A DNA stretch of 64,000 nt from Nocardia wallacei (GTDB lineage: Bacteria; Actinomycetota; Actinomycetes; Mycobacteriales; Mycobacteriaceae): the NCBI RefSeq assembly GCF_014466955.1, contig NZ_AP023396.1, forward strand, positions 4,898,001 to 4,962,000, read 5' to 3'. This document shows, piece after piece, positions 1 to 8,096 of the stretch. The position numbers and the translations under genes were made by a program. The notes under the pieces were generated by a model. That model was given only the letters and a program-made list of their open reading frames with translations, was not told the origin of the DNA and searched no databases. Each line of letters begins with the position of its first letter. The first letter of the stretch is position 1.

Positions 1-1019
1 AGCCGCTCCGCATCCTGGTCTGGCACGTGCACGGGTCGTGGACCACGTCGTTCGTGCGAGGCGGGCACACCTATCTGCTGCCGCGGCTCCCGGAGGGCGG
101 CCCGTGGGGCCGCGGGCGGTGCGGGCGGCCGTGGCCCGACTCGGCGATCGACGTCTCCCCCGACCTGCTGCGGGATATGGGCGTCGATCTCGTGATCCTG
201 CAGCGGCCGCACGAACTCGAGCTGACCGAGCGCTGGCTGGGCCTGCGGCCCGGTATCGACCTCCCCGCGATCTACGTCGAGCACAACGCGCCCGGCGGCC
301 CGGCCGCCTCGACCCGGCACGTGCTGGCGGACCGCACGGACATCCCGCTGGTGCACGTCACCCATTTCAACGAGGTGATGTGGGACAACGGGGTCTGCCC
401 GACCACGGTCGTCCGGCACGGGATCGTCGATCCCGGGTACCGCTACAGCGGCGCGCTGCCGCACGCCGTGACGATGATCAACGAGCCGGTCCGCCGGATG
501 CGCGTCACCGGCACCGATTTGCTCGCACCACTGTCGGCCGCCGCGCCCATCGACGTCTTCGGCATCGACACCGACGATCTGCACACGGCGCTCGACGTAC
601 CGGCGAGCCGCGTCCGCGGGCTCGGCGATCTCGAGCAGGCGTCGCTGCACAGCGCGGTCGCGCGGCGGCGGGTGTTCGTGCACACGCCACGGTGGACCTC
701 GCTCGGGCTGTCGGTGCTGGAGGCGATGCATCTCGGCATGCCGATCGTCGCGCTGGCGGCGACCGAGGCGGCGGCGACGTTCCCGGACGACGTGGGTGTC
801 GTCGACGCCGACCCGCGCGTGCTCGCCGACGCGATCGGCGAGTTCGTCCGGGACCCCGAACGGGCCCGGGTGGTCGGATCGGCCGCCCGGCGTTGGGTTT
901 TGGCCAACCACGGGCTCACCACGTTCCTGGCGAACTGGGATCACCTGCTCGGCGAGACGTTTTCGGGGCATGCCGCGCAGCGACTCGCATCCGTCGACAG
1001 TTGGGAGTACGCACCATGA
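1..1019 (+). CDS. Glycosyltransferase (GT4-like), 5' end outside window
   Basis: The reading frame is already open at base 3, and the residues before the first in-window GTG (27) continue a plausible first beta strand (ILVWHVHGSW), so the true start lies upstream. The visible ~339 residues have a GT-B layout: an N-terminal Gly-containing loop and, near the C-terminus, the segment TSLGLSVLEAMHLGMPIV, which matches the nucleotide-sugar-binding E-x7-E region of GT4-type retaining glycosyltransferases. The stop TGA overlaps the ATG of the next gene (ATGA at 1016-1019), indicating translational coupling. It probably transfers a sugar from a nucleotide donor during surface glycan assembly at the inner face of the membrane. 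Donor and acceptor cannot be read from the sequence. Confidence 0.8.
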   Translation, partial: PLRILVWHVHGSWTTSFVRGGHTYLLPRLPEGGPWGRGRCGRPWPDSAIDVSPDLLRDMGVDLVILQRPHELELTERWLGLRPGIDLPAIYVEHNAPGGPAASTRHVLADRTDIPLVHVTHFNEVMWDNGVCPTTVVRHGIVDPGYRYSGALPHAVTMINEPVRRMRVTGTDLLAPLSAAAPIDVFGIDTDDLHTALDVPASRVRGLGDLEQASLHSAVARRRVFVHTPRWTSLGLSVLEAMHLGMPIVALAATEAAATFPDDVGVVDADPRVLADAIGEFVRDPERARVVGSAARRWVLANHGLTTFLANWDHLLGETFSGHAAQRLASVDSWEYAP

Positions 1020-2251
1020 AGATCTCGATGGTTTCCGAACACGCCAGCCCGCTGGCCGCGATCGGTGGCGTCGACGCCGGCGGACAGAACGTGCATGTCG
1101 CGGAGCTGTCGGCCGCGCTGGTGCGGCGCGGCGCCGAGGTCACCGTGTACACCCGGCGCGACGACCCGGCGCTGCCGGATCAGGTGGACACGCCCGACGG
1201 CTACCGGGTGGTGCACGTCCCGGCCGGACCGCCCGGCCCGCTGCCCAAGGACGAATTGCTCCCGTACATGGGCGAATTCGGGGAATGGCTGCGCGAGCGC
1301 TGGTTACAGGATCGGCCCGATGTCGCGCACGCGCATTTCTGGATGTCGGGGATCGCCGCCGAGCAGGCCGCGCGGCAACCAGCGGTACCCGTAGTGCAGA
1401 CCTTCCATGCCCTCGGCGTGGTCAAGAAGCGCTATCAGGGGCAGGACGACACCAGCCCGGAGTGCCGCATCCGCGCCGAGCGCATGGTCGCGCAGAATGC
1501 CGCCCGGGTAGCGGCGACCTGCAGTGACGAGGTGTTCGAGCTGGCGCGGCTGGGACTGCCGACCACGCGGGCATCGGTGGTGCCCTGCGGGGTGGATCTG
1601 CGTCGTTTCGTTCCCGGCCCGCGGCCGGAGCGGGCCGCGGGCCACCGATTGCTCGCCGTCGGAAGGCTGGTGCCGCGCAAGGGTTTCGACACCGCCATCC
1701 TGGCGCTGCCCGAACTCCCCGGCGCCGAACTGCTCATCGCGGGCGGCTCACCCAGCGGCGGACTCGAGGACGACGCCGAGGCCGAGCGCCTGCGCGATAT
1801 CGCGCGGCGGTGCGGCGTCGCCGACCGGGTGCGGCTGCTCGGCCCGGTGTCGCGCGACGACATGCCCGCCCTGATGCGCTCAGCCGACCTGGTGCTGTGC
1901 ACGCCGTGGTACGAGCCGTTCGGCATGGTGGCGCTGGAGGCGATGGCCTGCGGCACGCCCGTGGTGGCCTCCGCCGTCGGCGGCCTGCTGGACACCGTGC
2001 TGGACGGAGTGACGGGACGCCTTGTGCCGCCGCGGGATTCGGACCGGCTGGCCGAGACGGTGGCGGAGATCCTCGCCGACGACGAGCAGCGCGCGGCCAT
2101 GGGACACGCGGGACACCGCCGCGCCCGCTCGCGGTACTCCTGGGATCGCATCGCCGCCGACACCCTGCGCGTCTACCACAGCGTCCAGCCGACCGCCGTC
2201 CTACCCGACACCGTGGCGCGCACCGCCGTCGCCGGGCGGACCAAGTCGTGA
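1016..2251 (+). CDS. GT4-family glycosyltransferase
   Basis: A 411-residue protein starting at the ATG that overlaps the previous stop. The N-terminus has the GGVDAGGQNVHVAEL glycine-rich loop seen in sucrose-phosphate-synthase/MshA-like GT4 enzymes, and the C-terminal half has YEPFGMVALEAMACGTPVV, the conserved E-x7-E donor-binding motif (roughly residues 300-318). The length is normal for the family. It is coupled to the upstream glycosyltransferase and followed 11 bases later by a nucleotide-sugar SDR, so it belongs to the glycan operon. The family uses UDP-, GDP- or ADP-sugars; which donor applies here is not visible. Given UDP-GlcA/UDP-Xyl and heptose genes nearby, those are candidate donors (inference). 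Confidence 0.88.
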   Translation: MKISMVSEHASPLAAIGGVDAGGQNVHVAELSAALVRRGAEVTVYTRRDDPALPDQVDTPDGYRVVHVPAGPPGPLPKDELLPYMGEFGEWLRERWLQDRPDVAHAHFWMSGIAAEQAARQPAVPVVQTFHALGVVKKRYQGQDDTSPECRIRAERMVAQNAARVAATCSDEVFELARLGLPTTRASVVPCGVDLRRFVPGPRPERAAGHRLLAVGRLVPRKGFDTAILALPELPGAELLIAGGSPSGGLEDDAEAERLRDIARRCGVADRVRLLGPVSRDDMPALMRSADLVLCTPWYEPFGMVALEAMACGTPVVASAVGGLLDTVLDGVTGRLVPPRDSDRLAETVAEILADDEQRAAMGHAGHRRARSRYSWDRIAADTLRVYHSVQPTAVLPDTVARTAVAGRTKS

Positions 2252-2262
2252 AAGGCCGAGAT

Positions 2263-3246
2263 ATGAACAGCAGCTACACATTCCGCCGCGCGGTCGTCAC
2301 CGGGTGCGCCGGATTCATCGGCGCGCACCTGTGCCGGGCGCTGCTGCGACGCGGCACGGCGGTCGTCGGGCTGGACAACTTCGCCACCGGCGACCCGGCC
2401 AATATCGAAGAGCTGGACGGCCATCCGAGTTTCCGGTTCCTGCGCTGCGACGTGACCGAACCGCTCCCCGAGATCGGGCCGGTCGACCTGGTCGCGCATC
2501 TGGCCTCCCCCGCCTCCCCCGTCCACTACGCCCGCCTCGGGGTGCAGACGCTGAAGGCGGGCGCGGACGGCACGGCGGCGGCGCTCGAGCTGGCCCGCCG
2601 CCACGGCGCCCGCCTGCTGCTCGCCTCGACCAGCGAGGTCTACGGCGACCCCGCCGAACACCCGCAGCGCGAAAACTATTGGGGCAACGTCAATCCCGTG
2701 GGCCCGCGCAGCGTCTACGACGAGGCGAAACGGTACGCCGAAGCGCTGGTGTCGGCGTATCGCCGCGAGGGTCTGGCCGACACCACCATCGCCCGGATCT
2801 TCAACACCTACGGACCGGGCATGCGCGCCGACGACGGCCGCATGGTGCCCGCCTTCATCGAGCAGGTGCTGGACCGGAAACCGTTGACCATCAACGGCGA
2901 CGGCGAACAGACCCGCTCGCTGTGCTACGTCGACGACACGGTTCGCGGACTGCTCGCCCTGGCCGAATCCGGGCATCCGGGCCCGATGAACATCGGCAAT
3001 CCGGAGGAGATGACGGTCAACGAGATCGCCGCGCTCATCCAGCGACTCGGCCGCGGCCGCTCCCCGATCCGGCGGCTCGACATCCCGATCGACGATCCGC
3101 GCCGACGATGCCCCGACATCGGCCTCGCCCGTGCGGAATTGGGCTGGGAGCCCACGGTCGACGCGGCGGAGGGACTGCGGCGGACGCTGTCGTGGTTCGC
3201 CGAGCGCCGGGAACGGACGTCGTTTACCGCGGTAACCGCCGGGTAG
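2263..3246 (+). CDS. NAD-dependent sugar epimerase/decarboxylase, UDP-glucuronate decarboxylase-like
   Basis: A 327-residue extended SDR. It opens with the NAD-binding motif TGCAGFIGAHL (G-x-x-G-x-x-G), contains the catalytic Ser/Tyr/Lys set (ASTSEVYGD and SVYDEAKR), and carries the signature stretch HPQRENYWGNVNPVGPRS followed by RIFNTYGPGMR and GDGEQTRSLCYVDD. That combination is characteristic of UDP-xylose synthases (UXS), which oxidise and decarboxylate UDP-glucuronate to UDP-xylose. A Ugd that would supply UDP-glucuronate is encoded at 11134-12435. The chosen ATG follows a purine-rich AAAGGCCGAG stretch. A dTDP-glucose or GDP-mannose dehydratase is less likely because of the YWG/NP signature. 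Cytoplasmic. Confidence 0.82.
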   Translation: MNSSYTFRRAVVTGCAGFIGAHLCRALLRRGTAVVGLDNFATGDPANIEELDGHPSFRFLRCDVTEPLPEIGPVDLVAHLASPASPVHYARLGVQTLKAGADGTAAALELARRHGARLLLASTSEVYGDPAEHPQRENYWGNVNPVGPRSVYDEAKRYAEALVSAYRREGLADTTIARIFNTYGPGMRADDGRMVPAFIEQVLDRKPLTINGDGEQTRSLCYVDDTVRGLLALAESGHPGPMNIGNPEEMTVNEIAALIQRLGRGRSPIRRLDIPIDDPRRRCPDIGLARAELGWEPTVDAAEGLRRTLSWFAERRERTSFTAVTAG

Positions 3247-3292
3247 ATCGCCGGTGGGCACGGCCCCTGCTAGCACCCACGGGAGGTGTTCG

Positions 3293-4915
3293 ATGCGTGT
3301 ACTGGGAATCAATGCCATATTTCACGATTCGGCGGCGGCGGTCGTCGTCGACGGCAAGATCGTGGCGGCCGCCGAGGAGGAACGGTTCAGCCGTCGCAAA
3401 CACGGCAAACGCCCGGTGCCGTTCTCCGCGTGGGAGCAGCCCGCGCAGGCGGCGGCGTGGTGCCTCGCCGAGGCGGGCCTGACGCCCGGCGAGATCGACG
3501 CCGTCGGCTACTCCTACGACCCGAGCCAGGTGGATTACGGTCTGGGCGGGCTGGATCCGAGCTGGGAGCCGTTGCGCACCCAGTACGCCGAACGCGCCCC
3601 GCACTTCCTCGCGACGGCGCTGCCCGGACTCGACCCCGGGAAGGTGCGGTTCGTGCGGCACCACGTCGCGCACGCGGCGTCCTGCGGGCTGGCCGCGCCG
3701 TTCGGCGACGCCGCGGTGCTGACCCTGGACGGCCGCGGCGAGTCGACCTCGATGCTGGCGGGCGAATACCGCGACGGCAAGCTCGACGTGCTGGCCACCC
3801 AGTCGCTGCCGCATTCGCTCGGCCTGATGTACGAGGACCTGACCACCCATCTCGGCTTCGCGCGCTCGAGCGACGAGTACAAGGTCATGGCGCTGGCGTC
3901 GTACGGAACGCCGCGCTTTCTGAACACGCTGCGCGACAAGGTGTTCAGCACCGGAGACGGCGGATTCCGCACCGAGCCGATCGACTGGGACGACCTCGCG
4001 CCGCGGCGGGCCCCGGACGAACCGATGCGGCCCGAGCACGCCGACCTCGCGGCGTCGGTACAACTGCGCCTGCAGGAGGTGCTGCTGGAATTGTGCGGCT
4101 GGCTGCACTCGGCCACGTCGGCGGACAAACTCACCCTCGCGGGCGGCATCGCGCTCAACTGCGTCGCCAACACCGCGCTCTACGACGCCGGGCCGTTCGA
4201 CGACGTCTGGGTGCAACCCGCCGCGGGCGACTCGGGTACGGCCCTGGGTGCGGCGCTGACCATCGCCGCCGAGGCGGGTGAGGCGATCGACCCGATGACC
4301 ACCGCCGCACTCGGCCGCGGCTTCTCCGACGCCGAGATCGAGAAAACGTTGCGCGAGGCGCACATTCGCTACGAGCGGCCCGCCGATCTCGCGGGCACGG
4401 TCGCGGATGCGCTCGCCCGCAACGACATCGTCGCGTGGTTCCAGGGCCGGGCCGAATTCGGTCCGCGCGCACTCGGATACCGGTCGCTGCTCGCGCATCC
4501 GGGTTACGCGGCGAATCTGGAGCGGCTCAACGCCGTCAAGGGCCGGGAGCAGTTCCGGCCGGTCGCGCCCATGGTGCTCGCCGAGCGGGCGGCGGAGATC
4601 TTCGGCCGCGGACCGCTGCCCAGCCCGTACATGCTGTTCGTGCACGACGTCGATCCGGCGTGGCGCGACCGGCTGCCCGCGGTGACCCATGTCGACGGCA
4701 CGGCCCGCATCCAGACCGTCGACCGGGCCGGCCATCCGCTGCTCGCCGACACCATCGGCCGGTTCGGCGACCGCACCGGGCTGCCCGTCGTGGTGAACAC
4801 CAGCCTCAACACCGCGGGCCGTCCGATGGTCGATTCGCCGCGCGACGCACTCGAGTGTTTCGGCTCCGCGCCGATCGACCTGCTCGCCATCGGTCCGTTC
4901 GTGGTTCGGCGGTAA
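3293..4915 (+). CDS. Carbamoyltransferase (NodU/CmcH/TobZ family)
   Basis: A 540-residue protein. The ATG at 3293 follows a GGGAGGTG ribosome site; an earlier in-frame start at 3254 would add 13 residues that do not look like the family. The N-terminus, VLGINAIFHDSAAAVV, is the ASKHA-fold opening of the family. HHVAHAAS (about residue 120) supplies the metal-binding histidines, and AGGIALNCVANT plus the C-terminal QGRAEFGPRALGYRS and VVNTSLN are further family hallmarks. These enzymes use carbamoyl phosphate and ATP to form carbamoyl-adenylate and transfer the carbamoyl group to a hydroxyl, in rhizobial Nod factors, tobramycin and similar compounds. Here a hydroxyl on the glycan or its precursor is the likely target (inference from context). 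Confidence 0.9.
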   Translation: MRVLGINAIFHDSAAAVVVDGKIVAAAEEERFSRRKHGKRPVPFSAWEQPAQAAAWCLAEAGLTPGEIDAVGYSYDPSQVDYGLGGLDPSWEPLRTQYAERAPHFLATALPGLDPGKVRFVRHHVAHAASCGLAAPFGDAAVLTLDGRGESTSMLAGEYRDGKLDVLATQSLPHSLGLMYEDLTTHLGFARSSDEYKVMALASYGTPRFLNTLRDKVFSTGDGGFRTEPIDWDDLAPRRAPDEPMRPEHADLAASVQLRLQEVLLELCGWLHSATSADKLTLAGGIALNCVANTALYDAGPFDDVWVQPAAGDSGTALGAALTIAAEAGEAIDPMTTAALGRGFSDAEIEKTLREAHIRYERPADLAGTVADALARNDIVAWFQGRAEFGPRALGYRSLLAHPGYAANLERLNAVKGREQFRPVAPMVLAERAAEIFGRGPLPSPYMLFVHDVDPAWRDRLPAVTHVDGTARIQTVDRAGHPLLADTIGRFGDRTGLPVVVNTSLNTAGRPMVDSPRDALECFGSAPIDLLAIGPFVVRR

Positions 4916-4918
4916 CCC

Positions 4919-6451
4919 ATGGCGAGCGCGGCACTCGATTACACGATCGTGATCCCCACCATCGGGCGCGCGGGGCTGACGGCGGTGCTCCGCGCCGTCG
5001 ACCGGTCCCAGGGGCCGGCGCCCGCGGAGATCGTCGTCGTGGACGACCGCCCCCCGGACCGGGCCGGGCCGGACGCTCCACTTCCGTTGCCCGACGTGGG
5101 CATTCCGCTGCGCGTCGTGCGGTCCGGGGGCCGCGGTCCGGCCGCCGCCCGCAATGTCGGCTGGCGGTCGGCGCATTCGGAATGGATCGTGTTCCTCGAC
5201 GACGACGTGGTGCCCGCGGCGGACTGGCGCACGCGCCTGGCCGACGACCTGACGCCGCTGCCGCCCGACGCCGCCGGATCCCAGGCCCGGATCTGGGTGC
5301 CGCTGCCCGCCGGTCGGCTGCCCACCGACGCCGAACGCGGCACCGCCGCACTGGCCACCTCGCGCTGGATCACCGCGGACATGGCGTACCGCCGGGCGGT
5401 GCTCGCCGAGGTCGGCGGCTTCGACGAGCGGTTCCGGCGGGCCTACCGCGAGGACTCCGATCTCGCGCTGCGCATCGTGCGGACCGGCAGGCACATCGCC
5501 GCCGGCGCCCGCGTCACCACCCACCCGCCCGCGACGGGTTCGCTGCTGTCCTCGCTGCGCGCGCAGGCGGGCAACGCCGACAACGCGCTGCTGCGGAACA
5601 AGTTCGGGCCGACCTGGCGGCAACAGATCGGCGAGGGCGGCGGGCGGCTGAGGCGGCACGCGGCCGTCACAGCGGCCGGGCTGGCGGCGGTGGCCTGCAC
5701 GCTGCTCCGCCGGCGCGGACCGGCCGCCGCGGCCACCGCGCTGTGGCTCACGGGCACCACCGAATTCGCCGCGCGGCGCATTGCCGCAGGGCCGCGCACC
5801 CTGCCGGAGATCACCGCGATGGTGGTGACCAGTGTGCTGATTCCGCCCGCGGCATGCTGGCATCGGCTGCGCGGCGAGTGGCAGGTCGCGCGCCGGGCGC
5901 GCCGCCCGCGGCCGGTCGCCACGCCGCCGCTGGCACTGCTGTTCGACCGCGACGACACCCTTATCGTCGATGTCCCCTATCTGTCGGATCCCGCACTGGT
6001 GCAGCCGGTTCCGCGCTCGCGGCAGGTGCTGGACCGGCTGCGGGCGGCCGGGGTGCGGCTCGGTGTGGTGAGCAACCAGTCCGGTGTGGCGCGGGCGCTG
6101 ATCTCCCCGGAACAGCTGCGGGCGGTGATGGATCGGGTGGAGGAACTGCTCGGCCCGTTCGACACCTGGCAGTTCTGCCCGCACCACGCCGACGACGACT
6201 GTGCCTGCCGCAAACCGAAACCCGGCCTGGTGACCGCGGCCGCGGCGGCGCTCGGGGTTCCCCCGCAGCGGTGCGTGGTCGTCGGCGACATCGGCGCGGA
6301 CGTCGAGGCGGCGCTCGCCGCGGGCGCCCGCGCCATCCTGGTGCCGACGGCGAAGACGTTGCCGGAGGAGATCATTCGCGCCAAGTCGGCCGCGCTGGTC
6401 GCCCCCGACCTGGAATCGGCCGTCGAACTGGCGCTGGCGGGTGCGCGATGA
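4919..6451 (+). CDS. Bifunctional GT2 glycosyltransferase / HAD-IIIA (GmhB-like) phosphatase fusion
   Basis: A 510-residue two-domain protein. Residues about 1-230 are a GT2 (GT-A fold) enzyme: DYTIVIPTIGR start, VVDDRPPD, and the DDD metal site in IVFLDDDVVP, followed by a DERF-REDSDL motif. After a linker (about 230-335), residues 340-510 form a HAD-IIIA phosphatase with FDRDDTL (nucleophile Asp plus Asp+2), VSNQSGVARA (motif II), the zinc loop C-x-H...C-x-C followed by RKPKPG, and GDIGADVEAA (motif IV). That loop is diagnostic of GmhB, which removes the 7-phosphate from heptose 1,7-bisphosphate. GmhA and HldE follow downstream, so the fusion supplies the one otherwise missing step of heptose activation. 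Start is 3 bases after the preceding stop; the stop overlaps the next ATG. Confidence 0.88.
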   Translation: MASAALDYTIVIPTIGRAGLTAVLRAVDRSQGPAPAEIVVVDDRPPDRAGPDAPLPLPDVGIPLRVVRSGGRGPAAARNVGWRSAHSEWIVFLDDDVVPAADWRTRLADDLTPLPPDAAGSQARIWVPLPAGRLPTDAERGTAALATSRWITADMAYRRAVLAEVGGFDERFRRAYREDSDLALRIVRTGRHIAAGARVTTHPPATGSLLSSLRAQAGNADNALLRNKFGPTWRQQIGEGGGRLRRHAAVTAAGLAAVACTLLRRRGPAAAATALWLTGTTEFAARRIAAGPRTLPEITAMVVTSVLIPPAACWHRLRGEWQVARRARRPRPVATPPLALLFDRDDTLIVDVPYLSDPALVQPVPRSRQVLDRLRAAGVRLGVVSNQSGVARALISPEQLRAVMDRVEELLGPFDTWQFCPHHADDDCACRKPKPGLVTAAAAALGVPPQRCVVVGDIGADVEAALAAGARAILVPTAKTLPEEIIRAKSAALVAPDLESAVELALAGAR

Positions 6452-7482
6452 GGCCCGGGCGGGTGCTGGCGGCGCGACTCGACAGCGCCGGAGACGTCCT
6501 GCTGTGCGGACCGGCGGTGCGCGCCCTCGCCCGGCACGCGGGCCCGGTCGTGTTCCTGTGCGGGCCTCGCGGGCGGGCGGCCGCCGAACTACTGCCCGGC
6601 GTCGCGGAGATCGTCGAATACCACGCGCCCTGGGTGGATCTCGAGCCGCCGGAACTGACCGAGGAGGCGATCACGGCGCTGATCGACCGGCTGCGCGCGC
6701 TGGACCTGGACGAAGCGGTGGTGTTCACCTCGTTCCACCAGTCCCCGCTGCCGCTGGCGCTGGTGCTGCGGATGGCCGGGGTGCGGCGTATCTCGGCGAT
6801 CAGCGTGGACTATCCGGGCTCGCTGCTGGACGTGCGTCATCTGGTCGACGACGACATTCCCGAGCCCGAGCGCGCGTTGTCGCTGGCCGCCGCCGCGGGC
6901 TTCACCCCCGATCCGCAAGACGACGGACGGCTGCGAATTCGCCCGGCACTGCCCGATATTCGCGGCTTGGCGGGCGAACCCGGCTATGTCGTGCTGCATC
7001 CCGGCGCGGCGGTGCCCGCGCGGCGGATGTCGGCCGCGCGCAGCCGGTCGGCCGCCGCCGCGCTCGTCGCCGCCGGGCACCGCGTCCTCGTCACCGGCGC
7101 GCCGTCGGAACGGGAACTCACCGCCGAGGTCGCGGGCGCCGACGCCACCGATCTCGGCGGAAAGACCGATTTCGCGACCCTCGCGGCGGTGATGCGGCAG
7201 GCCCGCGCCGTGGTGGCGCCCAACACCGGCCCCGCCCATGTCGCGGCCGCGGTCGGGACGCCGGTCGTCTCGCTGTTCGCACCGGTCGTACCGGCCGCGC
7301 GCTGGGCGCCCTACGGCGTGCCGCACGTGCTGCTCGGCGACCAGCAGGCGGCCTGCGCGGGCAGCCGCGCCCGGGTCTGCCCCGTTCGCGGCCACCCCTG
7401 CCTCGACGGCATCTCCGATGACGAAATCGTCTCCGCCGTCAGGCGTTTGACGCGCACCCGAGGAAAGGACAGGACGCCATGA
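6448..7482 (+). CDS. GT9-family glycosyltransferase (heptosyltransferase-like)
   Basis: A 344-residue protein starting at an ATGA overlap with the fusion gene. The N-terminus RVLAARLDSAGDVLLCGPAVRAL matches the 'D-x-x-GD' opening of lipopolysaccharide heptosyltransferases, and the C-terminal half has NTGPAHVAAAVGTPVVSLF, the GT9 donor-site signature. GT9 enzymes typically take heptose from ADP-heptose. GmhA and HldE immediately downstream support an ADP-heptose donor. The acceptor in a Gram-positive envelope is unknown; a capsular or lipid-linked glycan is the natural candidate. The stop overlaps the start of gmhA. Confidence 0.87.
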   Translation: MRPGRVLAARLDSAGDVLLCGPAVRALARHAGPVVFLCGPRGRAAAELLPGVAEIVEYHAPWVDLEPPELTEEAITALIDRLRALDLDEAVVFTSFHQSPLPLALVLRMAGVRRISAISVDYPGSLLDVRHLVDDDIPEPERALSLAAAAGFTPDPQDDGRLRIRPALPDIRGLAGEPGYVVLHPGAAVPARRMSAARSRSAAAALVAAGHRVLVTGAPSERELTAEVAGADATDLGGKTDFATLAAVMRQARAVVAPNTGPAHVAAAVGTPVVSLFAPVVPAARWAPYGVPHVLLGDQQAACAGSRARVCPVRGHPCLDGISDDEIVSAVRRLTRTRGKDRTP

Positions 7483-8096
7483 CCGAATCCGGAGCCCCAC
7501 CCGACACCACCGGCGGCGGCAGGCCCGCCGACTCGATCCGCGCCCATTTCGCCTCGCTCGCCACCGCGCTGGACGACAACGCGCACGTGGCCCCGCGCGT
7601 GCGGCGCTGGGGCGAGCAGCTCGCCGATATCTATGCCCGCGACGGGCGGCTGCTGGCGTGCGGGCACGGCGGCAGCGCCGCGGAGGCGCAGCACCTGACG
7701 GGCGAACTGGTCGGCAGATTCCGCGACGAACGCCGCCCGCTGTCGGCCATCGCCCTGCACGCCGACACCTCGGCGGGCACGGCGATCGTCAACGACTACG
7801 GCGCCGAACAGCTCTACGCCCGGCAGGTCGTCGCGCACGGCCGCCCGGGTGACGTGCTGATGCTGTTCTCCACCAGCGGCACCAGTCCCGCGGTGGTCGC
7901 CGCCGCCAAGGCCGCGGCCGACGTGGGCGTGCTCACCTGGGCGGTCACCGGACCCGCGCCCAATCCGCTGTCGTCGCTGTGCGACGACGCCATCGCCGTC
8001 GACGCGCCCAGCGTCGCCACGGTGCAGGAAATGCATCTGGTGCTCATCCACTCGCTGTGCGACGCGCTCGACACGGTCTTGGCGGTGACGCCGTGA
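7479..8096 (+). CDS. gmhA: D-sedoheptulose-7-phosphate isomerase
   Basis: A 205-residue SIS-domain protein starting at an ATGA overlap. It has GHGGSAAEAQHL (substrate-phosphate loop), FSTSGTSPAVV (second SIS phosphate loop) and ATVQEMHLVLIHSLCDALD, where the Glu and His correspond to the conserved catalytic/metal ligands of GmhA. It converts sedoheptulose 7-phosphate to D-glycero-D-manno-heptose 7-phosphate, the committed step of activated heptose synthesis. The neighbours provide kinase/adenylyltransferase (hldE) and 7-phosphatase (fusion at 4919-6451) activities. DiaA and other SIS proteins share the fold but would not sit in such a set. Confidence 0.92.
   Translation: MTESGAPPDTTGGGRPADSIRAHFASLATALDDNAHVAPRVRRWGEQLADIYARDGRLLACGHGGSAAEAQHLTGELVGRFRDERRPLSAIALHADTSAGTAIVNDYGAEQLYARQVVAHGRPGDVLMLFSTSGTSPAVVAAAKAAADVGVLTWAVTGPAPNPLSSLCDDAIAVDAPSVATVQEMHLVLIHSLCDALDTVLAVTP

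Noticed and set aside
3224..6187. Minus-strand open frame of nearly 1,000 codons over the carbamoyltransferase and fusion genes
   Set aside because: Antisense to well-conserved plus-strand genes; no recognisable protein family.
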